Made by a program: the position numbers and the translations under genes. The notes beneath the pieces were generated by a model, which had not been told where the DNA came from, ran no database searches, and was given only the letters and a program-made list of their open reading frames with translations. 44,584 nucleotides of DNA from Methanothrix sp. Its GTDB lineage: Archaea > Halobacteriota > Methanosarcinia > Methanotrichales > Methanotrichaceae. The stretch spans positions 1 through 44,584 of the forward strand of contig NZ_JASFYM010000018.1 of NCBI RefSeq assembly GCF_030055635.1. Reading direction: 5' to 3'. Shown here piece by piece: positions 14,950 through 23,914 of the stretch (the stretch's first letter is position 1; each line of letters opens with the position of its first letter).

Positions 14950-17061
14950 ATGAGATCTCAGCGCAGGCTCTGGGCTGTTGTAATCATCATCTCAGCATTT
15001 CTTTTGAGGCTGTATGCCGGGAGGCTCGCTCTGTCAGATGGATCTGTGCTCTTCTACGGTCCGGATTCCTACTACCACATGCGCAGGATTATTTATACAG
15101 TGAACCACTTTCCTGCCACGCTCTGGTTCGATTCATACGTGGATTATCCAAAAGGGCTTGAGATAACCTGGCCGCCGCTCTTCGATATACTCGGGGCTGC
15201 TTTGGCATCGCTCGGTGGGGGCACACACAGCGCAGAGATTATAACGTCGCTGCTCCCGCCTCTTCTCGGCGCACTCACGGTCGGGGTCATCTACCTCGCT
15301 GCGAAGGAGATGTTTGATGCGCGGACCGGCCTGGCATCCGCCTTCTTTCTCGCAATATCCTCATACGCGGTGGCAGTGAACTCCTTTGGATACGTTGATC
15401 ACCATGCTCTCGAGATGCTGCTGCTCTCACTCATCGTGCTAGCGCTTCTGAGATCCACCAGCGACATTAGGTGGTCTGCAGCTTCCGGAATCTTAATGGC
15501 GCTTCTGGCCTACACATGGATGGGCTCAGCCGCTTATATTCTCATAGTTCTGCTCTACACCATCGCCAGGATGTCCCTGGATCTCAGGGATGGCAGAGAG
15601 CCGCCGAAAGATCTCGTGATCGCGCCTGCGATAGCCTCGCTTCTCGTGCTCCCGCTCTGGAGCAGTCACTGGATGCTCCCATCGGCCATCGCCATATCCG
15701 CCCTTCTCGGCGCATCTCTTTTTGGATATGCGATCTACATTCTCTCGCAGAAACGCCTGCCGTGGTACTCGCTTCCGGGTATCATGATATCCGCTGGCTT
15801 GATCGTTCTACTTTTAGTATACACACTCAGAGACGGCATAACATCTGTGGTTTACACAACACTGGTGAGCAGGCTCCCCTACATCATGGGGGGAGAGATG
15901 GCTGGGCTCATAGAGGAGGCAAGCCCGCTCCTGACCATGGATCTCATGTCGGTCCTCGGGCTCAACATAATCGTAACAGTGGCAGTTCTGGCGCTGGTCG
16001 CGAGACGTCACATCTACGATCGGAAGAAGGTTCTACTGATCGTATGGACCTTAATCGCCCTGCTTCTCACATTCGGGCAGAAGAGGTTTCTCTACATCCT
16101 CGCGATGAACATGTCCATCCTCTTCGCTGTTCTCTTCTCAGAGCTCTGCACCCTCGCTGAGAAGAGGTCTCTGGAGAGGAGACAGATGATGGCCTTCACG
16201 CTTATCATTCTCGTTGTGATGTCAATTCCATCCTTCTGGAGGCTCAGCAGGATCTCCGATGATACGCCTGATATAGAGGGCGACTGGGTGGATGCGCTGA
16301 AGTGGCTTAAGGAGAACACTCCAGCGACCAGCTTCTTCGATGATCCCTCCGGAAGGCCGGAGTACGGCATAATGAGCAGCTGGAGCTATGGCAACTGGAT
16401 ACTCTACCTCGCAGAACGACCGGTGGTTGCGAACAACTTCCAGGCAGGAGTGGATGATTCCACGAGGTTCTTTCTGTCTGAGAGCGAGAGCGATGGGGAG
16501 AGAATACTGGAGAGAAGGAACGCGAGGTATGTAATAACATCATGGGAGATGCTGTATCTCACCCTTCCATCGACAGCACGATGGATCGGGGAGGACCCGG
16601 CGAGCTACATGAGATATACCGCCTCAGGAAAGTATCTCAGCATAGAGCTGACGGACCGTCTCAGGAGGACGATGCTCGCCCGCCTCCAGCTGTACGATGG
16701 ACTGAACATGAGCCATCTGAGACTTGTGTACGAATCCAGAACATTCAAAGGAAACAACCCGAGCAGCGCGAGCGTGAAGATCTTCGAGCATGTCCCCGGA
16801 GCGGTTGTGACCGGCAGAAGCAGCGGGCCTGTTGTTGCGCTCCTCAACCTGACAACCAACCAGGGCCGGAGGTTCACGTACGCGATTGAAACCGCGCCTG
16901 TGAGCGGCGTTTACACGCTCCGCCTGCCGTACTCGACCGGAGACAACGGAGCCGTGAGAGCAGAAGGCGCCTATATCATCATGAACCCGGAGATCGCAAA
17001 AGAGCTGAGCATCGAGGAGAAGGACGTGCTCGGTGGCAGCACGATCCAGCTGGATCTCTGA
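14950..17061 (+). CDS. STT3/AglB-type oligosaccharyltransferase
   Basis: 703-residue membrane enzyme that transfers lipid-linked glycan to asparagine on the outer face of the membrane. The first acidic motif is GPDSYYHMRR (D39), after one membrane helix. The second is in GYVDHHALEM. About a dozen helices follow to around residue 430, then a soluble C-terminal domain. The family WWDYG motif appears as WSYGN starting at W478, so the second W and the D are replaced. The length is short for a euryarchaeal AglB, consistent with a compact or paralogous member. The surface proteins at 13223 and 30758 carry sequons it could use. Confidence 0.88.
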   Translation: MRSQRRLWAVVIIISAFLLRLYAGRLALSDGSVLFYGPDSYYHMRRIIYTVNHFPATLWFDSYVDYPKGLEITWPPLFDILGAALASLGGGTHSAEIITSLLPPLLGALTVGVIYLAAKEMFDARTGLASAFFLAISSYAVAVNSFGYVDHHALEMLLLSLIVLALLRSTSDIRWSAASGILMALLAYTWMGSAAYILIVLLYTIARMSLDLRDGREPPKDLVIAPAIASLLVLPLWSSHWMLPSAIAISALLGASLFGYAIYILSQKRLPWYSLPGIMISAGLIVLLLVYTLRDGITSVVYTTLVSRLPYIMGGEMAGLIEEASPLLTMDLMSVLGLNIIVTVAVLALVARRHIYDRKKVLLIVWTLIALLLTFGQKRFLYILAMNMSILFAVLFSELCTLAEKRSLERRQMMAFTLIILVVMSIPSFWRLSRISDDTPDIEGDWVDALKWLKENTPATSFFDDPSGRPEYGIMSSWSYGNWILYLAERPVVANNFQAGVDDSTRFFLSESESDGERILERRNARYVITSWEMLYLTLPSTARWIGEDPASYMRYTASGKYLSIELTDRLRRTMLARLQLYDGLNMSHLRLVYESRTFKGNNPSSASVKIFEHVPGAVVTGRSSGPVVALLNLTTNQGRRFTYAIETAPVSGVYTLRLPYSTGDNGAVRAEGAYIIMNPEIAKELSIEEKDVLGGSTIQLDL

Positions 17062-17098
17062 TCGAAACTTAGAGGCCCATGTGATCGAACCGTCGGAG

Positions 17099-17167
17099 TG
17101 GCGAACGTGGTAACTCCAATCAGGTACAGCTTACTCTACCTCTTTCTGCGGGGTTACCGATTCGCCA
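17099..17167. repeat. Inverted repeat between convergent genes
   Basis: TGGCGAACGTGGTAACTCC (17099-17117) is complementary, with a one-base bulge and a few mismatches, to GGGGTTACCGATTCGCCA (17150-17167) across a 32-nt loop. It sits between the convergent STT3 and GT4 genes, so a bidirectional terminator or a small mobile remnant are both possible. Confidence 0.55.
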
Positions 17168-17235
17168 GATCACCATGATGAGCAAATGTAGAAATCTGCA
17201 AAACAGACCGGCCTGAAGATACCGCACCATGAACC

Positions 17236-18399
17236 TCAGCCCTGACCCAGCACATCCTCATAGACCCTCACGGTCATCTCTGCGATCTTGTCCCAGCTGA
17301 AGTCATGCTCGAGCCTCGCCCGGCCCATTGCAGACAGCCTCTTCATCTCCTCAGGGTTGCTGAGCAGACGCCTGATGCACCACGCAAGGGACTCAGGCTG
17401 TATGTAGGCGAGCAGCCCGTCCTCGAAGTTTTTTATTATCGTGACAGCCTCCGTGGCGACCACAGGCTTTCCGGCATCCCACGCCTCCAGGACCACCACG
17501 CCGAACGGCTCGTTCCTGCTAGGCAGGCATATTATGTCGCATGCGTTCATCAGATCCTCTTTTGTTGAGCTCGGAACGTATCCGAGAAACCTGCACGCGT
17601 GCTCGACGCCGAGCTCTCTCGCCAGACGCTCGCACTCCCACTTCATATCACCCTCGCCGACGAAAACAAACTTCGCGTCCCACCTCTCCCTGAGCACATC
17701 GGGTATCGCTCTGACCAGAAGATCCGGACCCTTCTGGTAGCACATCCTTCCGCAGAAGAGGATCACAGGTGCAAGCGGATGTATGCCGTACCTCTCCTTG
17801 ACCCTGCCGGCATCTAGAACCCTTCTGAGCTTTCCGATCACTATCCCGTTGGGGATCACCTCGATCTTCTGCTCCGGTATGGAGTAGAGCATCATCAGCT
17901 CGTTCTTCATGCACTCTGTCGTCACTATCACCCTTGCAGACTCGTAGCCTCCGAGCCATTCGCGATGGGATATCTCTCGCGATACAGGATTCTGGGGATG
18001 GCTGTTCCCGTTCCTGCCCCACTCGGTGCTGTGGACTGTGAATATCAGCGGTATTGAATGGCTCTTTTTTATCCGCACGATCGCATTCACAGGATGCCAG
18101 TCGTGGCCGTGAATCAGATCGAACCTCCCGAAGATATTCTGCACGGACTCGAACCGATCGACCATCGCATCGCACATAGTGTCCATCTGATGAACTATAT
18201 CCCCTGTGGGGTCGTGGTCCACACGCTGATAATGCACTTCATTGATCTTATCGTAGTAATCGAAATCGCCACGCCTTGTGAAGACATGCACCTCGTGGCC
18301 CATCCTGGCGAGAGCCTCGGACAGCTCAGAGACATGCGGGGCCACGCCGCCGACCTTCACCGAGTAAAGGCTCTCCCAGGAGAACATACCTATACGCAT
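17236..18399 (-). CDS. GT4-family glycosyltransferase (glycogen synthase-like)
   Basis: 387 residues, GT-B fold. The N-terminal domain begins RIGMFSWESLYSVKVGGVAPHVSELSEAL with the glycine-rich acceptor and donor loop. The C-terminal domain has LFCGRMCYQKGPDLLVRAIP and the E-x7-E donor-binding motif EPFGVVVLEA. The ATG is preceded by GGTGAG. Cytosolic retaining transferase using an NDP-sugar. The resemblance to archaeal glycogen/starch synthase-type GT4 proteins and its position downstream of a glycogen synthase operon suggest a role in glycogen or a related glucan, though surface glycan synthesis cannot be excluded. A 265-nt gap separates it from galT, and it has its own TATA-like sequence near 18433-18441. 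Confidence 0.85.
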   Translation of the reverse strand: MRIGMFSWESLYSVKVGGVAPHVSELSEALARMGHEVHVFTRRGDFDYYDKINEVHYQRVDHDPTGDIVHQMDTMCDAMVDRFESVQNIFGRFDLIHGHDWHPVNAIVRIKKSHSIPLIFTVHSTEWGRNGNSHPQNPVSREISHREWLGGYESARVIVTTECMKNELMMLYSIPEQKIEVIPNGIVIGKLRRVLDAGRVKERYGIHPLAPVILFCGRMCYQKGPDLLVRAIPDVLRERWDAKFVFVGEGDMKWECERLARELGVEHACRFLGYVPSSTKEDLMNACDIICLPSRNEPFGVVVLEAWDAGKPVVATEAVTIIKNFEDGLLAYIQPESLAWCIRRLLSNPEEMKRLSAMGRARLEHDFSWDKIAEMTVRVYEDVLGQG

Positions 18400-18664
18400 C
18401 AGCTCACCTTTAACATCCTAATTGGTTGGTGTGATTTAACTCTTTCACATCTCTCGAAATTCTGTTCTGATTCCGCCTGTCTTGCCAGATCTGTTTTGAG
18501 ATCCTTCGACATGCATCGCCTGGTAATGCGAAATGATACTCGCACGACCAGCAATTCGCTCTTTGGAGCATGCCGCACTTCAGGCAGTCTTCAATTCATC
18601 AATTTTTTACAACTATCGAGGTCATGGATGGTGTTTGTGATATGCAGCACTCCGGAGATTCAAA

Positions 18665-19627
18665 TCATGAGACCGACCTGAGCTCTGAGGCTGCCTGCTC
18701 AGGCGGAACCGGGTTTATGTAGATTCCCGTGTTCTTCTCGAAGCCCGCGATCCTGGTTATGGCAGGCTGAATCCTGATGTTCAAATGGTAGTTTGAGCCC
18801 ATCTGAAAGAGCATGTAGTTGTACGGCGGATCGTTCAGAAGCGCAGAAAGCCGGCGGAGAGCCTCCTTCAGAGCTCTGCCAAGGCCTACAAGCATCGAAT
18901 CGTTGAGCTCAAGAAGGTTGCTGATGTGCTTGAACGGCAGTATCCACATCTCATAGGGTGTCTGTGAGTAAAAGGGCGCTATGCAAACCCATTCTCCCTC
19001 TCTGAATATGAGCCTCTCAGAGCTCGACTCCCTCTCAGCGATCGTGCAGTAGGGACATGCAGGCATGGACGATATCGAGGATATCTCACGCATCACAAGC
19101 GGCGGGACCAGAGGAAGCGCTATCAGCTGTGTGTGCGTGTGGCTCAGGGACGCACCGGCCTCACGTCCCCAGTTCTTGAATATGGATACATATGATGATC
19201 CATGCTCGACGTGATACCGGTATCTGTCAGCGTAGACGCTGATCATTCTGATCGCTGTCTCATAATCAAAGGTGGCCGGGCTGCTCTCATGATCCGGCGA
19301 TTCGATTATGACCTCGTGCCCTCCCCTCGCAGGCACAGCCACCCACTCCGGAGTTGGCGCAGCCGGGCTCTGAACAACAGCAGGGTACATGTTCGGAATG
19401 CATCTGGCCCACCATCCCCTGATCCGCGTCTCGCCGTCTGCAAACACGCCATCCTCCCTGTACACAGCCAGGGCTCTGGGCGTCATCTCCTCGTTCCCTG
19501 GGCAGAACGGGCACTCCTTCGATGCGCGCATCTCCCTCGCCCGGATGAAATCTGTGGGCCTCCTGGCCCGCTCCCTCGCTATGACGCAGTACTCCTCCAG
19601 AAAGTAGTGACGCCTCAGCTCCGGTAT
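18665..19627 (-). CDS. galT: Galactose-1-phosphate uridylyltransferase-like protein (AUA start proposed)
   Basis: HIT-superfamily nucleotidyltransferase, about 320 residues. The zinc-binding CPFCPGNE, a second CxxC in ACPYCTIAE and the active-site region GASLSHTHTQLIALP (H-x-H-x-Q, where bacterial GalT has HPHxQ) are clear. The first canonical start is ATG at 19531, but the frame upstream encodes ELRRHYFLEEYCVIARERAR and then RPTDF, matching the conserved GalT N-terminus. No ATG, GTG or TTG exists there. An AUA codon at 19627 sits 6 nt after GAGGAGGT (19634-19641). The gene overlaps the end of the upstream glycosyltransferase. In context it probably interconverts hexose-1-phosphate and NDP-sugar for glucan synthesis. 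Confidence 0.85.
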   Translation of the reverse strand: MPELRRHYFLEEYCVIARERARRPTDFIRAREMRASKECPFCPGNEEMTPRALAVYREDGVFADGETRIRGWWARCIPNMYPAVVQSPAAPTPEWVAVPARGGHEVIIESPDHESSPATFDYETAIRMISVYADRYRYHVEHGSSYVSIFKNWGREAGASLSHTHTQLIALPLVPPLVMREISSISSMPACPYCTIAERESSSERLIFREGEWVCIAPFYSQTPYEMWILPFKHISNLLELNDSMLVGLGRALKEALRRLSALLNDPPYNYMLFQMGSNYHLNIRIQPAITRIAGFEKNTGIYINPVPPEQAASELRSVS

Positions 19628-20832
19628 GCGATAACCTCCTCGTAGATACTCAATGTCCTCTCAGCTGCTTTACGCCAGGTGAACATCTCCAGGACCCTCT
19701 CCCTGGCGTTCCTCCCCCACTCCCTGAGTCGATCCGGATCTTCGAGAGCTAGATTGACGCCCCACGCGATATCATTCGGGTCGCGGGCGTTCACATGCAC
19801 GCCTGTAGGCTTCTCAGTCTCCGGCTTCATGACTATCTCCCTGAGACCGCTGACGCCGCTGGCCCCGACGACACAGGCGCGTTCCATCGATGCGGCCTCG
19901 AGCGCAACTATCCCGAACGGCTCGTAGATGCTGGGGAATATGCAGAGGTCAGCGAGCGCGTAATGGTATGCCTTCTCCTGAGGGGAGAGGTAGCGATCAA
20001 TTAGCAGAACACCGCCAAGCCGCTCAGCCTCAGATCTGAGATGATCCACAAGGGAGCCGCTTCCCACCAGGAGGAGCCTGACATCCGGATGGCTCCTGCG
20101 GATGAGAGGGAGAGCGCTGAGAAGCTGGGAAACGCCCTTTACAGGCTCGAGCCTCCCCAGGAATAACAGGACTTTATCGGATTCCTTCAGGCCGTAGCTT
20201 TCTCTCAGCATCTCAAGACGCTCTGGCTTCACCGCAGATGGATCGAAGAGCTTCGTATCCACGCCGTGATAGCACACTCTTATCTTATCCGCCGGCACCC
20301 CGAGCCCCTCGAGCTCCACCTTCATCGCCTCTGAGACTGTGAGCACCAGATCAGCCAGCCTGGCGCCTTTCTTCTCCAGCGATACAAGCTGCTGGTTGGG
20401 GTGCTCGGAGCGCCCGATCTCGGTGCAGTGGACGTGGTATATAAATGGAGTGCTCTGACGCAGCGCCATCCCTGCGGGCAGCGCGAGCCAGTCGTGTGCA
20501 ACACAGAGATCAAAAGGACCCGAGTCCCTCAAACGGGCTGCAGCCAGCTGGTTGTAGCTCAGGAGATCGTTCAGGAAATCCAGGCCAGAGCCCCAGGAGA
20601 GGGTCTCCCTCGAATAGAATATCTCAAGCGCATCGCCCATCGGAAGCGGGATCTCCCTGAACGCCGTAACACCCTTCTTCGTCTCCTTTCTCTTCAGATC
20701 TGGCCTGCCCATGGTGAACACAGAGACCCTATGCCCCATCGAGGCGATCTCTCTGGATATCGAATCCACATAAACACCAAGACCGCCGTAGACCATTGGA
20801 GGGTACTCTGTGCTCAGGTATGCTATATTCAT
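19615..20832 (-). CDS. Glycosyltransferase, glycogen/starch synthase type
   Basis: 405 residues from the ATG at 20832, which shares its A with the TGA of the upstream GT3 gene (TGATG). The frame is open to 20913, but the family N-terminus MNIAYLSTEYPPMVYGGLGVY starts here. The GT-B fold features are the N-terminal GGLG loop, LLFLGRLEPVKGVSQLL, and the E-x7-E motif EPFGIVALEA. Related archaeal proteins are NDP-glucose-dependent glycogen synthases. Translational coupling to the GT3 enzyme on one side and galT on the other places it firmly in a glucan-synthesis operon. Confidence 0.88.
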   Translation of the reverse strand: MNIAYLSTEYPPMVYGGLGVYVDSISREIASMGHRVSVFTMGRPDLKRKETKKGVTAFREIPLPMGDALEIFYSRETLSWGSGLDFLNDLLSYNQLAAARLRDSGPFDLCVAHDWLALPAGMALRQSTPFIYHVHCTEIGRSEHPNQQLVSLEKKGARLADLVLTVSEAMKVELEGLGVPADKIRVCYHGVDTKLFDPSAVKPERLEMLRESYGLKESDKVLLFLGRLEPVKGVSQLLSALPLIRRSHPDVRLLLVGSGSLVDHLRSEAERLGGVLLIDRYLSPQEKAYHYALADLCIFPSIYEPFGIVALEAASMERACVVGASGVSGLREIVMKPETEKPTGVHVNARDPNDIAWGVNLALEDPDRLREWGRNARERVLEMFTWRKAAERTLSIYEEVIAYRS

Positions 20833-22616
20833 CACACCACCAGGTTTCTGTAATACTCCATGACAGGCTCCTTCCAGTCCATGTACTTCGCAAGCGCAAA
20901 CGACTCCTCGCACAGGAGCCTGTACTCGATCTGATCTGCCACATGGCTCCAGGTGAAGTAATCGAGGGCTAGGGCGTAGTCGAGCACGGTCTCATTGTAC
21001 GTCTGCTCTATGTTGTCGACCACAACAACCCCGCCCATGCCTGTTGTGAGTCTCTTTATCTTCTTCAGAGCATCGCTGAAGCCACAGGCTCTGCTGACTA
21101 TGCTCGGCGTCCCCTCCCTTCCGGCCTCAAGTCCCGTGAGAAGGAAGGGCTCGTACTGTGATGGGAAGATGCCTGCAACGCAGCCTGCCATGATCTCGTC
21201 CGCCCTCATGTTCAGCCCGCCGTCCTCTGGCCCGACCCATTGCGGATACAGGATCGCGGATACTATGCGGTTTCCCGATACGAGCCTCCAAGGCTCCAGC
21301 CCCTTCTCCTGTATCATCTTGTAGAGCCTGTTCTCCTCCCATACGAGAATCTCAGGCGTCAGGTTTATCGGGAAGCCCTGCGGGAGCCTGTCCTTCTGCT
21401 TCGGGCCATGCGCCGCTATGAGGAAGCATGCCACCCTGATCTTCTCGGCAAACCTCTGCTTCATAGCTCTGTGTTTGAGCAGGTGATCCTGAAGGACCAG
21501 TGCATCCAGGAGCTGTGGATAGCCCTTGTTCTCTATCTCTATCCTAGATATTGTGAATACAGGAATTATGTTCTCAGGATCGATCTTCTCCCCGCCGTAG
21601 AGGTTGTAGAGTGTATCCGAGAGGAACTTCTGTATCCTGGCTCTGCAGCGGTTCTTCTTCTCCCAGTCTATGTGATCCTGCTCCACCTCTATCCCGTTTC
21701 TTATGACGATTCCCTTGAGATCGTGGAAGAGCATGGCCTCCTTCATCGTGGAGTCGCCGACGAAGGTCACGATATCCGCGTATCTCGCCAGGCCTTCCAG
21801 TGCAGCCATCGATACAGGGGTGTTCGGAGGCCAAATCTTCTCATTCCTGGCTATCATCTCCAAAGATCTGTGTCCCGCTGCCCTTCCCGGAACCGTGGCG
21901 TGGAGCGTCGCCATCGTGCGAACGGGCTGGCCGAGAGCCTTCAGACGCGCAAGCGCGTAGAAGACACCGAACTCATGGCAGTGGAGCGATATTCTTATCT
22001 TCGGAAGCACAGAGCGTGCGAACTCCGACACAGCCCTGTCAGCGTATTTCTCTGCAGGCTCCTCAGCCATCGACTTCAGCACACGCACAAGCTCTGATAT
22101 CGCATAGGAGAGGCAGAGGTAGTGGTTGTACTCGGGAGCGTTGCTGAGACGCTCGTACTTCAGCGAGTCCAGCCCCACAAGCTTCCATGCCTCCTCCTTT
22201 ATCGCGTTCGTGAGCGTCATCTCCCTGGCGTCCCTGCGAACTATGCAGCTGTCATAGTAATGCGTATCGAACAGTATGTAGCCGACCGGAACATCATGAT
22301 ACACCGCCTGTCCTGTTACTGATTTGATCCCGAGGGATTCGAGCCGCTCCAGGGCTGTTGTGATCTCGCCGCCCATGCTGAGCGGCTCGAGGCCGGATAT
22401 GTCTGTAACACGCATCTTCCCCCTGTTCCAGTCTGCTCCCGCTGTGGGGAAGTAGGGGCCGGCGACCAGGATTCGTATGTCGTTCTCGATCTCGCCGCTG
22501 CTGATCAGCTTTGCGAGAGTCCTGGCCTCTGCATCTATCACATTCCATATGCCGCCCATCTTGTTCGAGACCGGTCCGGCCTCCTCTCCCGCGATCACTA
22601 TCCATCTCTGTATCAT
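20832..22616 (-). CDS. GT3-type (eukaryote-like) glycogen synthase
   Basis: 594 residues from ATG 22616, preceded by GAGGGG; an in-frame start at 22661 would overlap the KaiC-like gene and lacks a site. It contains the GT3 signature VSNKMGGIWNVIDAEA near the N-terminus, SLHCHEFG and TLHATVPGRA around the acceptor site, and the C-terminal donor motif SQYEPFLLTGLEAGREGTPS. GT3 is the animal/fungal glycogen synthase family, normally UDP-glucose dependent. Eukaryotic regulatory phosphorylation tails are absent here. It starts 7 nt after the KaiC-like gene and overlaps the next transferase by 1 nt, so the four genes form one operon. Confidence 0.88.
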   Translation of the reverse strand: MIQRWIVIAGEEAGPVSNKMGGIWNVIDAEARTLAKLISSGEIENDIRILVAGPYFPTAGADWNRGKMRVTDISGLEPLSMGGEITTALERLESLGIKSVTGQAVYHDVPVGYILFDTHYYDSCIVRRDAREMTLTNAIKEEAWKLVGLDSLKYERLSNAPEYNHYLCLSYAISELVRVLKSMAEEPAEKYADRAVSEFARSVLPKIRISLHCHEFGVFYALARLKALGQPVRTMATLHATVPGRAAGHRSLEMIARNEKIWPPNTPVSMAALEGLARYADIVTFVGDSTMKEAMLFHDLKGIVIRNGIEVEQDHIDWEKKNRCRARIQKFLSDTLYNLYGGEKIDPENIIPVFTISRIEIENKGYPQLLDALVLQDHLLKHRAMKQRFAEKIRVACFLIAAHGPKQKDRLPQGFPINLTPEILVWEENRLYKMIQEKGLEPWRLVSGNRIVSAILYPQWVGPEDGGLNMRADEIMAGCVAGIFPSQYEPFLLTGLEAGREGTPSIVSRACGFSDALKKIKRLTTGMGGVVVVDNIEQTYNETVLDYALALDYFTWSHVADQIEYRLLCEESFALAKYMDWKEPVMEYYRNLVV

Positions 22617-22623
22617 GATCCCC

Positions 22624-23376
22624 TCACGGATAGGGTGACAGGCCCGAGACCGCCATCCCATCGTCCGAGATGTCCAGGACCCGTATGCTGTTGGATATCT
22701 TCGAGCCCCGCATCTTCATAACATAAATGGAGCGCACGAGGGCGTTTCCGATTCTGTCCCTCCTGAGCATTGTGCACGAATCAGCGCCGTACTCCAGTAT
22801 CTGGTTCATGCCGAATGCGGTGCCTATCGTTATGACTGACGTGGCCTTTGTTGCTCTCAGGCTCGAGAAGAGATCATCTGCCAGCGACCTTATCTTGAAC
22901 GGCGCCTGAACCGCGTAGAAGAAGGCCATCAGATCATCTATGAACACCCTCTGAGGGTTCTCCTCCCTCACCTTCCGCTCGACCAGCTTTCTGAAGTTGA
23001 CGAGAAAATCCACTGGGTCGAGATCTATGCTCTTCTGAAGCCTGAGCACGGGATCTGTGACGTCGACTATGACAAGCTTTTTCTCCTCCTCCAGCTTCCA
23101 CAGATCCCAGTTGAATGAGGAGTACATCTCCCTCTTGAGGGACTCAGCGCTCTCAGAGGGCGTTATTATCATCCCCTTGTCGCCCATCCTGATGCCCTCA
23201 TATATGAACTGGGTGGCGAATACCGTCTTTCCCGTACCGGAGCCACCGGTGACCGTATTGACTGTCCCCCTGTTGAATCCGCCATTGACAAGCTCGTCGA
23301 AGCCTGGTATGCCGGACCTGACTTTTGTATATTTCTTGGCGCCAATCGCCTCAACATCACGCGTATCCACAGACAC
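22624..23376 (-). CDS. KaiC/RadA-like ATPase (single domain)
   Basis: 250-residue RecA-fold ATPase of the KaiC-like type. IPGFDELVNGGFNRGTV leads into Walker A GGSGTGKT (44-51), and Walker B is RVFIDDL with D147/D148. The ITPSESAE segment lies where KaiC has its catalytic glutamates. GTG starts at 23376 and 23370 are both possible; AGGAGG at about 23378-23383 gives better spacing to 23370. Single-domain KaiC-like proteins in archaea are often signalling ATPases of unknown target. Here it is the first gene of a glycogen synthase operon (7-nt gap to GT3), suggesting a regulatory or scaffolding link to carbohydrate storage. Confidence 0.87.
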   Translation of the reverse strand: MSVDTRDVEAIGAKKYTKVRSGIPGFDELVNGGFNRGTVNTVTGGSGTGKTVFATQFIYEGIRMGDKGMIITPSESAESLKREMYSSFNWDLWKLEEEKKLVIVDVTDPVLRLQKSIDLDPVDFLVNFRKLVERKVREENPQRVFIDDLMAFFYAVQAPFKIRSLADDLFSSLRATKATSVITIGTAFGMNQILEYGADSCTMLRRDRIGNALVRSIYVMKMRGSKISNSIRVLDISDDGMAVSGLSPYP

Positions 23377-23914
23377 TCCTCCTGTACATCTTCAGAGTCT
23401 AGAGTACTTAGTTTTTCCGGTATGCGATAAAAATGATAGCAGTCTTTAGAGCTGTGAAGCTGGGGCATCACTGCGCCACTTTTCGGGTTAGATGTCGACG
23501 TATTCCTGGTTGAGAAGGTACGTGTTCGCATACCATACCCCATTCGGTCGTGCACTCACATCATTGAAAATCCACCGCACTCAGTCCAGCCGGATTCATG
23601 GGATATCTTGCCCATGGCTCTCGAATACAGCAGAATCATTCAGCTATTCGAGTACACAACCCCATTCTCTCCGTTTAGCATTTCCCCTTCCGGATCAGCA
23701 GCCTGCTGCGACATTCTCAGTTTGGTTCCTGCAGGGCAGTGCAGCTTAGGCATACTCCCTTGTAGAGAAGACCGATGATGAAGCACGATGATGAAGCTCA
23801 TCGCATTGCACTCAAAATGAGAGACCCTGTAGTGAGCGATAGACCCAAGAGGGCTGCAGTAGATGAGCTGGAGCATCTCCTTCCGTAGCACCACGATACC
23901 ATCGCATCGACCCA
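23377..23914. other. 538-bp spacer without a credible gene
   Basis: Lies between the KaiC-like gene and csa3, both on the minus strand. Short frames here have no start signals or recognisable motifs. A T-rich stretch near 23412-23436 could be the KaiC promoter on the minus strand. Otherwise it looks like degraded sequence; no CRISPR repeats are present. Confidence 0.4.

Noticed and set aside
21240-22097. Plus-strand frame of 285 codons
   Set aside because: Antisense to the GT3 glycogen synthase, leucine/arginine-rich without domains.
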